Of a stretch of DNA of 64,000 bases, positions 1 to 10,299 are shown one piece after another; the stretch's first letter is position 1, and each line of letters begins with the position of its first letter. Under the pieces are notes generated by a model. The model was not told the origin of the DNA. It saw nothing but the letters and a program-made list of their open reading frames with translations, and made no database searches. Position numbers and translations under genes: made by a program. The DNA lies in assembly GCA_037043015.1 (NCBI GenBank), contig CM073323.1, positions 7,874,001-7,938,000 on the forward strand, read 5' to 3'. The DNA is from Bryum argenteum. Taxonomy: Eukaryota; Streptophyta; Bryopsida; Bryales; Bryaceae.

Positions 1-320
1 CTGACGATGGTGAAGCGGATCGTGACGAAAGTGCAGGATGTGGTGAACCGAAGGCCACTGGGGTACTTGTGTATGTAGGTACGAAGTAGGATTGGACGAG
101 AGAGAAGCCGAGGTGTTGGACATGCTGCGAATCGGGCCAGCCGTGAGGGTGATTGCGGTCCTCGGACCAGCAGGAGTAGGTAAGAGCACCATTTGCAAAG
201 CCGTGTACGAGCCTGCATCGCATCTCTTCACCGCGGTGAGCTATGTCGAAGACGTGCGCGAGAAGGCGAAGCATCCGCGAGGGCTGGTGCGGATGCAGCA
301 GCAAATCATTCACGATCTTT
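1..320 (+). pseudogene. NB-ARC (plant NLR) exon fragment, frameshifted, cut by window edge
   Basis: This is a fragment of a plant NLR immune receptor, a family whose NB-ARC ATPase switch senses pathogens in the cytoplasm. From about base 92 the frame reads VGLDERE followed by a Walker A P-loop, GPAGVGKST (about bases 164-190), then a typical post-P-loop helix ending in IIHDL. Bases 1-75 in another frame read the linker normally preceding this (IVTKVQDVVNRRPLGY). The two halves are therefore one homology unit broken by a one-base frame change near base 70-80. A GTAAG donor at 321 follows IIHDL. No kinase-2, GLPL, MHD or LRR region follows within the next 2 kb, so the copy is truncated as well as frameshifted. 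The part left of base 1 is not visible. Confidence 0.75.
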
Positions 321-714
321 GTAAGCTGAATGATTTGGCCTGTTTTCTTTTCAGGTTTGCATCGTGATTTTGACAGAAGATTGATTGATTTTCCAGTGTT
401 GTCACGGGAATAGGTTAAATTTTGGTGTCTTTTAAGCTTCTTCTTCTGCCCTTCCTTGGAATTGATAGCCACAGGCCGGTGTATTTTATGGAATTTTACA
501 GAGCAGTGGGAAGAGCCTGACTCAGCAATGGCGGGGTCACTGTGAAGAATTTTAAATGTTTGATAGGATTATTGAGATTGAAGTTTCGGGGATCTTTTCA
601 GGTATAGATGCATCGTGATGGCATCTGTTGATTGATGGTTGTTCATGGGAATAAGCATGTTGAGATAGAGATTGTAGATGCTTGTAGGGCAGTAGAAGTA
701 AGCATGAGACGGAA

Positions 715-1359
715 ATGAGAGGGGCAAAATCTGAAGAAGCGGTGGACGGAATGGCCATGCGGGAGTTGCAGCTTCTGCAAATGCAAGCTGCCACTCGGTC
801 TGCCAAATGGACTTACTCTGCCTTCTGGAAGCCTTCTCGAGGAAATCGCAAGTAAGCAATCACACATTCTGTTACGAAATTAGCTTAAATCCTCACTGGA
901 TTTGAAATCACTTAATCTGGTACTCAATCTAGTGGTATTTTTATGGGAATTCTTTTTACATAAGATCACAGCAGTTCCTTTTCATACGAGGGTATACCTA
1001 CTCTAGTTACAGCATTCGTTTCTATGGCACCCAAGATTTCTACTCTTGCGAATATGGAAGTGCTGAGCATACTAAGCTTGCATGGGGGGCAGGGTGCTGG
1101 TATGGGGCTACGGCTACTACAATGGCGTAATCAAGACGCGGAAAACCATTCACGGCCGCGAATTGACGCCGGAGGAGTTTGGATTGCAACGTTCCCAGCA
1201 GCTTCGAGACCTGTACGACACCTTGTCGGATGCTCAGAAGGGGCCGCAGCAGCAGCCGCCGCCTCCCAGTAAGCCGTTCGCATTGAAGCCGGAGGATCTG
1301 GCCGAAACGGAGTGGTTCTTTCTCCTCTGCATGTCCTTCAGTTTCGATCAGGCTGTAGG
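715..1359 (+). pseudogene. bHLH-MYC N-terminal domain fragment (two exons)
   Basis: Two exons encode the start of a plant MYC/TT8/GL3-type bHLH transcription factor; in the family this N-domain binds MYB or JAZ partners in the nucleus. Exon 1 (about 715-851) contains RSAKWTYSAFW and ends at a GTAAGC donor. Exon 2 (about 1092-1359) begins after an acceptor GGGGGCAG and reads GVLVWGYGYYNGVIKTRKT, then ELTPEEFGLQRSQQLRDLYDTLS and LAETEWFFLLCMSFSF, all hallmarks of the bHLH-MYC_N domain. It stops at a GG/GTACAT donor after AVG. The expected next exon (LPG..., then the rest of the N-domain and the bHLH itself) is absent from the following 2 kb, which is repeats. I therefore read it as a captured or truncated gene fragment that keeps its introns. 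An alternative is a gene with a very distant third exon. Confidence 0.7.
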
Positions 1360-1393
1360 GTACATTCCTTTCTCACCCTCCCTCCCTCACCCT

Positions 1394-1790
1394 CCCTCCA
1401 GTTTGCTTTGGAACATGATTCGTTTTAACCTCGATCTCGTTGCATGTGCCACTGACTTTTAGGGATGTGGAGTGAGATTGGTTTGTTCCCTTCTTATAAA
1501 TTTTGAGTCTTTCAGGTTGCTCATTCTGGCCATTAGGTAGATGATCTTCCAGGCACTAAGCCACAGAGTTTGTCAGGCTGCCGACTCTAGTCACAGGCTA
1601 CATATTCTTTGTTGAGGGTTCACTAGTTTGCTTCGAAATACGATACGTTTGAATCTCAATTTTGTCATTGGCAATGTCACACGTGCCAGGGATGTGGACT
1701 GTGGAACGGTTCTTCTTGATTTGACTGTGAGGCTTTCAGGTTGTTTACTTTAGCCGTAAGGTACATAGTAAGCTCCATAGTTTGTCGCGC
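1394..1790 (+). repeat. Diverged direct duplication of about 165 bp
   Basis: The stretch starting AGTTTGCTTTGGAACATGAT (about 1394-1560) recurs in diverged form at about 1620-1790 (AGTTTGCTTCGAAATACGAT...). Shared landmarks are AGGGATGTGGA and CTTTCAGGTTG followed by TTAGGTAGAT or GTAAGGTACAT. It lies just downstream of the bHLH fragment, in what would be its intron. No coding sense was seen. Confidence 0.6.
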
Positions 1791-1793
1791 CAA

Positions 1794-1858
1794 ACGGGCC
1801 AAATCATTCACGATCATTCACTAATGCCAAAACGGGCCAAATCATTCACGATCTTTGT
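1794..1858 (+). repeat. 38-bp tandem duplicate sharing a 21-nt word with the NB-ARC exon
   Basis: The word ACGGGCCAAATCATTCACGA occurs at 1794 and again 38 bp later at 1832. The second copy continues into a 21-nt stretch (1838-1858) identical to bases 302-322, the 3' end of the NB-ARC exon. The rest to about 2100 holds no recognisable feature. Confidence 0.6.
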
Positions 1859-2104
1859 TATTTTCTTTGTGTTGATTCACATCTAACCTGTCATAATTCC
1901 TATGAATGTGCAGATTCGGATTCTGGCAGTTCAAATGTGCTCTACTTCATCATGCTTGCTTACTACCATTATCTCAACTTTCTCGGTTATGATGGTATGT
2001 TCTTACCTTTTTGCTTGGTAAAATCTTACCCTTTTTGCTTGGTAAAATCGATGGTGATGTATTCAGTTATTAATGGTGTTTTCTGTCTTTGCAGCGCTGC
2101 CGTA

Positions 2105-2600
2105 CGCAATATTTTCCAATACTCCAATACTTCAATACTTCAATATTTTAATACTCAATACTTCAATACTTCCATACTTTTATACTTCAATACTTCAGCA
2201 CTTCATTACTTCAATACTTCAATAATTTCAAATACTCCAAATACTTCAATTACTCCAATTACCACAGTTCTCAATACCTCCATTATGTCGATGTTTCAAA
2301 TACTTCAATTACTTCAATCCTTCAATTACACCAATTACTCCAAATACTCAAGTACTTCAATTACTCCAATTCTCAATACCTCAATTACATCAATGCTTCA
2401 AATACTTCAAAACTTCAAATAGTTCAGATACCTCAAATACTTCAAATTCCTCAAATACTTCAAATACTTTGAATTCTCAATACCTCAAATACTTCAATAC
2501 TTCAAATACTTTGAATACTTTGAATACTTTAAAGACTTAAATACTTCAATACAATACTTTAAATATTTGATTCTTTGAATACTTAAAGAACTTCAATCAC
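2105..2600 (+). repeat. AATACTTC-type low-complexity tandem repeat
   Basis: About 500 bp are built from degenerate 8-9 bp units of the form (TC)AATACTT and (TC)AAATACT. A long open frame runs through the first half only because the repeat lacks stop codons; it is Asn/Thr/Ser/Ile/Tyr-rich and I do not regard it as a gene. Confidence 0.85.
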
Positions 2601-2639
2601 TCTAATCACTCAAATTACACATTTTACCCAACTTGCTAT

Positions 2640-2837
2640 TTGAAGTCTATTCAACACTTTTACATAGATTATTGTTTGAGAGATCATATTTGGACAAACA
2701 TCCTTGGAGTAGATGCCAAATATGGTGTTACAGATGCATATTGGCCAGATCATCATAAACCTATATATTGTGCTTTTGAACTACCAACTATATTATCAAA
2801 GTTTTCAAAAAATTCAACCTCATTTCGATTTATTTGA
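2640..2837 (+). pseudogene. Possible endonuclease/exonuclease/phosphatase (EEP) C-terminal remnant
   Basis: A 65-codon frame has the order HFYIDYCLRDHIW ... GVDAKYGVTDAYWPDHHKPIYCAFEL. This resembles the end of EEP-fold nucleases, where an I-D-Y/R motif is followed by a W-S-DH-x-P motif and a final beta strand. Such domains sit in LINE retrotransposons, some Helitrons and cellular nucleases. The catalytic S-D-H is here P-D-H. No upstream nuclease residues or reverse transcriptase were found nearby, so at best this is a 3' remnant. The match is short and from memory only. Confidence 0.3.
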
Positions 2838-3394
2838 ACAAATACACATCAATCAAAATAAATAAAATATAATCTGTAAACTCTTCAATGTTGGGTATTT
2901 TTATTGGAAACAATTGTGTATAATCCAAATACAACTTTAGTAACAAATACACTATGTAAATATTAAAACTGAAACAAATGTCTATATATAATAATGTTCA
3001 ATCATGTTTTAAACTAAGTATTAGATTTTCAACATTTAATAGTGAGCAAGCATAAAATACAACAACCAAATATTAGACATTGAACATTAGGGGTATCATT
3101 TAATAATTTAAAAATAAACATTAAAAATTGCATATTAGATATTAATCATTGAATATAAGATATTAATCATTGAAAATTGAATATTACACTTTGTATAGAT
3201 ATTGTGGTTGTAACTTGTAAATAATTGGGTATAGTTTACATAAAGTTTATATTCTTTCATATTCAATTTTGTTAATAAAAGAATCAAATGCACAAAGAGT
3301 AACCCAAATACCAAATTCATTATTTTGTATTATATTGGCTAATGTATGATTTTCTTTTAAATGTAGAGTGTAAGACAGAGCCCTTACGGTCCTA
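2838..3394. other. AT-rich spacer, no feature seen
   Basis: Very AT-rich sequence with short repeated words such as TATTAGATATTAATCATTGAA around 3125-3175. No coding frame, RNA gene or bounded repeat is supportable. Confidence 0.6.
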
Positions 3395-3690
3395 CCGTTT
3401 TCTTGTTATAGAAGAACTAGTAAGGCCAACTATTGTGGGAGGTCCTTGGACCTTGTTGTATGGGTACCTCAAAGCCCTTTGGGGGGATATTATGTCAAGT
3501 ATCTTCAAGGCACTAGTGACTAGGCTAGAAACTAGCGTAGTTATAGTGTCCACCCTCGAGAGGGGCAAGTAGTATTGTTCTAATTTCCCCTTGTCCGGTG
3601 GCCATCGAGATATTAGCATTACGAACGGACACTTCATTCACGCCAGCCCCTTAGAAAGGACCGGAGTTTTTATCTATCTATCTATCTACT
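3395..3690 (-). repeat. Dispersed repeat, copy 1 (inverted relative to copy at 56.4 kb)
   Basis: Read on the minus strand this block runs GATAGATAGATAAAAACTCC, then GGGGCTGGCGTGAATG, GAGGGTGGACACTATA, CACTAGTGCCTTGAAGATA and CCCATACAACAAGGTCCAAG. The plus-strand block at about 56371-56615 has the same landmarks in the same order. The two are diverged copies of one mobile, SINE-sized, non-coding repeat. Its end in TATC/GATA microsatellite (3671-3690) fits a SINE-like simple-repeat terminus, but no RNA polymerase III A/B boxes were convincingly identified. Confidence 0.6.
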
Positions 3691-3799
3691 AGTAAGGTTC
3701 CCGTCGTCCTGACGGAGGAGCTCTTTATATGGTACTTTTAATAAAGAATCCCGTGTATACCATTTGCTCAAACAATATTATGTTTATTATATTTATATA

Positions 3800-3982
3800 T
3801 GTACATGTTTTGTTTAAAAAAATAAAAATAAATAAATAAATATATATATCTATATATACACACATAATCCAAAAAACATAAAAGAAGGTGGGTAGGTTGG
3901 TAAGCTTGTAGGTTGGTAGGTTTTATATGTTGGTAGGTTGGTAGATTTGTATGTTGGTAGGTTGGTACGTCGATGGGTGGGA
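3800..3982. repeat. AT microsatellite followed by GGTTGGTA minisatellite
   Basis: AATAAATAAATA and TATATATATCTATATATA tracts (about 3815-3862) are followed at about 3885-3982 by repeated TAGGTTGGTAGG and TATGTTGGTAGG units. No gene is associated. Confidence 0.75.
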
Positions 3983-4531
3983 AGGATCGCCGAACATTAT
4001 TATGTTATAGAAGTAGAAATTGCTTACTGCTCGATGAATCTTGATCTCTCCTCAAATTTGAAACTTCTTGTTAGATTTGTATAGTTTAAAACATCTTCAT
4101 AAATATTCAAGTACATTGATGTAAATAGTCACCATTGATTGTATATGAAGCCTCTTCTTACATATGATATGTCATTGCGAGGCTGTTACCGTAACCTAGT
4201 GCACATGTGGACCAATTTCATTCAAAGTTAAATACTTATTGCAAAAACCTATTGATGGTTGAAGTAGTACATTCTTCAAAAGTCAAAAGTTTTACTTTTA
4301 ATATACCACTATCTTAAACCTTGTAATCGTTTCTTTCAATCCTTGGATGTTTGTGCAACTTCTTGCAACAAGTGATGCTATTACTTAAGTTCATCTTCAA
4401 CTAAACTCAAATAACTAAAGCCACATTCAAAGTAAACAACATTGAATCATACCTCAACTTGTACAAGGTGGTCAAAAATTGCAATATCTGGTTGTGGTGG
4501 TCCAAGAAATGTTTGGACCTTCACGATGTAA
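3983..4531. other. AT-rich spacer, no feature seen
   Basis: No coding or structural feature recognised. Confidence 0.5.
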
Positions 4532-5371
4532 CCCCTAAAATATCAAGGCACTATTTGCATGCTTTACCTTCAAAAGTATCCCTTTTCAATGCAAGATAAG
4601 AATTCTCTGTTTACAGACATACTTTGGAGTATGTAACGGTATGATCTAGCACCTAACTTGTATATGTATATGTATATCAAATCTTAGATTCAAATTCCTT
4701 ACAGTGGTGAGATTATAATGTTTGGAGTTGAAAAATAAATGTTCTTTTTACTTGTTGTAACAAGGGTTAGTTGTGTTTTGAGGGTCACAAAAACCAATTC
4801 TGTAGTAAATTTGACATGACGCTCTTCACATTCTTGTTCCTAGGTCACTTTGGAAGATGTATATGCAATTTTCACCCTCATGCAATCTATATAACTAAAA
4901 AAATGCTTGAATATTCACATGAAGGTATGCTGGAATTCAAATATAAAGGATAATAGTCAATAAATAAAATGGAATATAGAACATTATTGGATTGAAAAAC
5001 CAGATGGTGAGAAGATGCCGCAAAACTTCATCAACTTGTACAAAAAGTAAAGTTTGAGATAAAGTATAATCTCAAGTTTCGGTGAAATTTTGAAGGTAAT
5101 GCAGTCCTATTGATGTGGGGCAAATTTTGAGAATAAATGACCATATTTTCTAGTTTGGGTTGTAGTGGGCAAATTTTGAATAGTATTTTCAAACTTTGAC
5201 CATGAATATCTCCTAACGTATGAGGAATTTTGTAGCATAAGTTGTGTTTTTGAAAAGGTATGAAGAAACTCTACAACCTCCACAAGGTTGCAACTAGGTG
5301 CTTCCAAAATTGTAATCACACCTCAACGGGAGGCCAATGGGCTCCAAACAAGTCACTTGATACACTAGGGG
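4532..5371. mobile_element. Degenerate TTAA-type non-coding element (about 840 bp)
   Basis: The left end reads GTAA then CCCCTAAAATATCAAGGC. The right end, reverse-complemented, reads TTAA then CCCCTAGTGTATCAAGTG. The two termini are therefore imperfect inverted repeats of about 28 bp starting CCCCTA, flanked by TAA/TTAA. No transposase frame is present. An internal block (CTCCTAACGTATGAGG with AATTTTGTAGCATAA, about 5208-5240) recurs near 10494-10525. The layout matches the cleaner elements at 14704, 43658 and 60115. Confidence 0.4.
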
Positions 5372-5599
5372 TTAAGCGTAGAAACACCCTCACCAAGCAG
5401 ATATGCTACTAAGTTTAGAAACACCCACACCAAGTAGGTATGATACGTAGTTTCATATATTTTTCCTCGAATGATCAAGGCATTGGTAAAAAATAAGTAA
5501 ATAAAAAATAAAATAAATTGTATTGCTTATTCCTACACTAGTGGGACCCGTGCCGTTGAGCACGTTCAACTTGGATTCCCTAAAGCTATAAAACATTCA

Positions 5600-5783
5600 T
5601 AAACTTGTGCGTTGTCTGTGCGTTGTCCACAGAATTCGCGGACGTCGGTGTGCACCAATAAGCCTTGACGGTGCTTGATTGAGCGGTTGGTTGAGCGGTT
5701 GAGCGGGAAGTGTGGATACAGGAGGCAAGTCTCGACGACGGATTCCAGCGCGGAACCGTCGTGTGAGACAAAGCCTCCTGTAT
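5600..5783 (+). ncRNA. GC-richer island ending in a 68-nt snap-back hairpin
   Basis: Bases 5716-5783 fold on themselves. ATACAGGAGGC pairs perfectly with GCCTCCTGTAT. The stem continues with TCTC/GAGA, ACGACGG/CCGTCGT and TTCC/GGAA around a loop of about 5 nt, with small internal loops. Upstream are direct repeats (GTGCGTTGTC twice, GAGCGGTT three times). The structure is compatible with a small-RNA precursor or a foldback MITE remnant. I cannot tell which, and no mature product is evident. Confidence 0.35.
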
Positions 5784-8039
5784 TGTAATATAGATTGTCC
5801 TTAAGAACATTCCTAATGAACTACAAGTGATAAGGTTATCTTCTTGTAGTCAAGAAGGAGGGGCTGCTAAATTTTGAACCTTCAAAATCCACACCCATTT
5901 GCATCAATCCTTTTGAATGTTACCACTATATGATTTCTTAGCTAAACTACTTGACACCATATTAAAAAAAATTAAAATGCATTATATCCAAAATTTCAAA
6001 AGTTTTTAAGTTTCCTCCGTAAAGCAAGTCTTCCCAAAATTCAAGTTACATGAAGTAAACAACACGTCTAAGTGAGAGTTGAATGAGTAACAAGGCTTCA
6101 AAGAGTCACTACCTTTCACACGTGTGGGGCCTCTTGTTGGGGGACTCTAAAGGTGGAGGTCAATTTACCACCAAATCCAAAATAAAAATCCTCTTCGCCT
6201 TAGATAATCTTGCCCTTTTAGCAAGTGTGTTGGAAGTTCTTTAACCTATATACACGGCTCTTTTTTTACAAAAGAAGACAATTTAAGAAAATGTATGATT
6301 GATGAAAACGACAAGTAAGCTCTTTGAATCTAAACCATAAAAGATTGTAATAGAAGTATTGTAATCCATGTGAACAAAATTTTTGAGTCATGAGGCTGCA
6401 TGATTGCAAGTTCATAACATGTCAGTTGTAATCGCAAACATCTCAAAAATATCCTTAGACCTCAAAAATTCGAGAAAATATTTCCTTGGCTTGCAAAGTA
6501 GCCTTGCAATGATGAAAACTACAAAGAAATTACATGAGAAAAGTAGTCCCAAACCAGACCTCTTGCATTTAAACGTATAACTTACTTTCAAAACACCTTA
6601 GATTGGGTGAAGGTTTCTACTACTTGAAGTAGACCCTAATTGGAATCCATCCCAAAAATTAATGTTAAATTTCAAAGTGGATGAAGGAGATATAGCACCT
6701 CAAAAATCATATGCTTTTTCACTTTTTCTCATTGTAGAAACATCATTGTTGATCTAATACCAAAAGTATGTGGATCAAAAAATGACCAACTATAAAATTG
6801 TCAAAAATCATCCTAAGATCATGAAAAATCATGAAAAGGAGTTTCTTGATTCAAAATAAGGTCTTGGAATAGTGAAACATGCCACTTCTTTGAATAAGGA
6901 GAAACTAATGAAAGCGTCACTAAACTCATGCCATAAATTTACAATATCTTGAATTGGGATAATGCTTTCACCACATGAGAGTGCACTTCATTTGGAATCC
7001 AACCCCGTTAAAAACGGAGTTCGGATGAAGAAGTGATGACTCTTTAAAATTTAGGATTGTTATCCAAAATGAATTAATTCGACATATCACGCCTTTAGTG
7101 CTGAAGAACTAAAGTTCCTTCGAATAGTGATGTACTTTAGTCTTGAAGCCTTGATCATAAGAATTCCACATGAAATTTGGTCAATACATGGTAGTCCTAT
7201 CTTAAAGAATTCGAGGGTTCGAAAAAGTCAAGGAAAGAGCTTTAGAATAGCCTACACCTCCAACGACAAAACTCATAAAAGTACTTGAGAGAAATAAGAA
7301 GAATAAAAATATGAAATATGTATGTTGAATTTATTGAGCTAGTCGTTTACAGACTTCACACATTTCTTCTTAAGTCATTCACAAGCACCTTGCTAATCAT
7401 GAAAATCAGATGGTTTCTGGGTCCTCTACCTCATGGGGGTAGGAGTAACTTAAGAAGAAGTCAAATGTATTCCCACAAAATTCAGAGCCATGAAATCAAA
7501 CACTCATGTCATGCTCTGCAGTGAGGTGAGATAAAAAGAATCAAAAGGCTTTCAGAAGGCAATCTTGCGAGAAGCAAACGGGTGAAATCACTTCCCCCTT
7601 TGGTCCTTCAATGCTCCCTCTCACAGTAACACCGAAATATTGGTCACATTTTTACACACGTTGAAATATTAAGGAGGCACCCGTTGGCAACTCAATTCAC
7701 ATAAAGTATCATTCGGAATTAACTAGATGTGTAAGAGGATGACAAAATCACTTCGACAGAAATGAATTTTCTCGAGAGGAAATAATAATCAAGGACTCCA
7801 TTCTGACTTGGAAGACAGAGGGCATCACAACAACACAGAACGTATTCGAGACATCAATTAGAGTCCCTTTATATCACTTTAGATCGGCTGGAAATAACCC
7901 TGGAATGAGGTCAATGCATTACGATCAATCAAACACTACCCTTGAAAGTGAGATCAGTCAAAAATATCCCCGAATTATTCCAAACGCAAAAATACAATCC
8001 TACAAGAACATATAAGAAAGAATCAACAAATTAAAAATC
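5784..8039. other. AT-rich spacer with degenerate dispersed repeat
   Basis: No gene was seen. Around 6385-6480, words such as TTTGAGTCATGAGGCTGCAT and TTGCAAGTTCATAACATGTC link it to the dispersed non-coding family also seen at 16.4-17.0, 29.5-29.9 and 43.7-44.2 kb. Confidence 0.45.
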
Positions 8040-8229
8040 ACATGAATGAACATAGTAAAGAGTATATGAACTCAGAAGTTGATGTCCAGTGTGACCAGTG
8101 GGCAACACAGAGTTGTGCCAGATTTTAGACCTGCTGAAGCGAATTCCATCCCAAATCTGATGCAGAAGACGGAGGAATCAAACCCAAATGTGTATTGAAT
8201 CAAACTTTCCACTTAAGTCGTATGGCATC

Positions 8230-8365
8230 ATGTCGATGAGTGGAACAGTCTAAACCACTCCCATGTACTGCTGTCGGTTCACGGGTTCGTTGTAGATCAA
8301 CGCCACCATCACCGAAGCGCTCAACCAAGTGATCAACAACACCCGCTCAAGTTATAATAGCAGCC
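8230..8365 (-). pseudogene. SirB1-like gene fragment (exon 4 remnant)
   Basis: Minus-strand homology to exon 4 of the intact SirB1-like gene (26718-26900). The plus strand shows CTCCCATGTACTGCTGTCGG and GATCAACGCCACCATCACCG, matching CACCCATGTGCTGCAATCGC and GATCAGCGCCAGCATCACCG at about 26818-26875. It is a non-functional fragment lying just downstream of the type II kinase remnant. Confidence 0.6.
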
Positions 8366-9640
8366 TCTGATTCTCGCCGGTGGCTCTGGCAATGACTACG
8401 GCATAGTAAAGATTGAAAGCTGTAAACAACTACCATAAGGCCAGTGATTATAAAGCCTGTTTGTAGCAATTCCGGACAATCTTTGAGCACTATTTCGATA
8501 GTGTCTGTGTTTGAAAAAAATAAGAGCGAAATTGACATGTATTTGCCAAATACCTTATCGATTTCAAATTTGCACCCCATAAACAAGCCACTCATTCGGC
8601 TGAAGGTTTCCCAAACTTCTCCCGTGGTAGGTCTCTGGTGAAAATCTTCTTTCCGACAACCATTTAGATGTTACTTCATACTCAGATTCAGATTGTCCGG
8701 TAGTTCCGGTCTTCCTCCTGTCACAGCTATACTGTATTCATTTTGAGGAATGCATCCTATCATTCCTTCGTAGCGCAACATCTCAAAACTATAAATATCA
8801 CTCTTCTTTGTAAATAGGCTAAGCACTTTCCTTTGCATTGGTTCAAGGATCTCAGGTGCTCTTCAAAATCCGATGCACACTCCAAGTCTATCAATGACTT
8901 AACTTGAACCTGATCAAATCAAAACCTCAAACAAGATTTGCTTCTTCTCGATCATAAATTGAATCTAAAAGCACATTAAATGCTTTAATGACTTTATGTA
9001 CAACTCCATCTCAATGTAGTTTATTTTAGTCAAATGAAAGTGACTGGAGCAAGTTGCATATTGTCTTTGAAGTCGGAAAGTGGTGGCCTATAGAAGGGGC
9101 TGCAAAGCATCTTCAACATGTATTGGTCAAGGAGGAAGTGCAAATCAACCACCCTACTGGCCTTCTCCTCATCACAAAACCATATTTGTTCTTGTGAATA
9201 CCCTCTCTTTTGAATGCTTTACCATACACTATGTCAAAGTGATTCCAACAATGATTTTCTTTTTTCTACACTTTAGAGAGATATTGAAGGAGCCATTGTT
9301 GCTCAAGGTCTTTAAAAGGCATGTACTTCTTAAACACCTTGGCTTCAAGCCTTTTCTCTTTGAAACACCATACTCCATATCTGCTCCAAAATTTTAACCT
9401 GGCCACACTCACCTATTTTTTCTTCCACAATTAAAACCTCAAACTTTGAAAAGAAATCACTCCATCTTACATCGTTCATCAATACCTCATCAAAGTATTT
9501 GCAGTTCTCCTCGCCTATCCTCTCCATCTTAACCATCATGCTTCTCATCTACTTCTATCCGACTCGTGTGTAGTTTCCAACTTCGTTCTCTCCATATAAA
9601 CAAGCCTTCAAGACTTAGGTAGTTTTTGTGCAAGCCTAGA
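8366..9640 (-). pseudogene. Degenerate protein kinase, type II copy E
   Basis: A decayed minus-strand kinase gene related to the better-preserved copies at 12-13 and 22-23 kb. Near 9548 it reads GEENCKYFDEVLMNDVRWSDFFSKFE with VEEKIGECGQ, where the glycine loop has G to C damage. Kinase-core pieces follow in several frames down to about 8640. The C-terminus (RPTTGEVWETFSRMSGLF) continues into a short open extension to 8347 containing a hydrophobic stretch, TGFIITGLMVVVYSFQSLLC, that could be a membrane helix. Multiple frameshifts make it non-functional. The same C-terminal type is seen in copy D at 19.6 kb. Confidence 0.65.
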
Positions 9641-9644
9641 ATAC

Positions 9645-10260
9645 GTGGAGAGTAAACTACACACGCACAATAACGGCAATGCATTTTGTGTACAAGAGCA
9701 CCTCCCAAGATTTATACAAAGTCCATTCCCACGCAAATTCATACTTCTTACACTTTTTTCAATGCTCTTCATTCTTTCTGCAATGAGAGCAGCCTCTAAG
9801 GTGCAAACCCGAGAGGATATAACCAGACTTGACTTAACACCAAACCATGATACTTATCCAAACAAAGACCAACTTCACATCTCCTTACCTCCTAGACACT
9901 ATGCGCCTCATAAACCACTCGCTTTCTGCCCATATATGCACACTATTCCACATCGTCACGGGCCCCTCCACATCCCCGTCGGGAATGAATCATGGTCTCT
10001 TCGGAATAAACAAGCACTTTGCCATCTAAGCACTCTCCGACTCACACTACAATATACAAGCAAAGTTAGGATCAACACGGCCACTTCAATTCCACGAATA
10101 CTCCCAAACAAACACTACACTTGCATTTGTGTAAAGAGATCAATCTACCAACTATACAAGGCAACCGATGGTCGGCGGAATGACAGCCTATTGGTCACAT
10201 ACCTTGCCAGCAAAGAGCTTGATCTTTCACATGGGGTTATGTTGAAATTCATATACAACC
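9645..10260 (-). pseudogene. Degenerate N-terminal exon block of kinase copy E
   Basis: Minus-strand remnant of the leader exons found upstream of the other kinase copies. The plus-strand words AAACAAGCACTTTGCCATC and CAACTATACAAGGCAACCGA match AAGCAGTTGCCCATCG near 13401 and CAACTGTACAAAGCAACCGA near 14308. A 207-codon open frame runs antisense through it, without family resemblance, and is treated as chance. Confidence 0.5.
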
Positions 10261-10299
10261 TCTTTTGATGATTAAATTGCCACGTAAAAAATTTTCATC

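Noticed and set aside
1937-2422. A 161-codon open frame rich in Asn/Thr/Ser/Ile
   Set aside because: It is simply the AATACTTC repeat read in a frame without stops.
2640-2837. Calling a full LINE retrotransposon
   Set aside because: Only a possible endonuclease tail is visible; no reverse transcriptase motif (such as F/YADD) was found in the neighbourhood.
9645-10268. A 207-codon open frame on the plus strand
   Set aside because: It runs antisense through the degenerate leader block of kinase copy E, has no family resemblance, and its homologous blocks at 13.3-14.4 and 23.5-24.4 kb do not preserve it.
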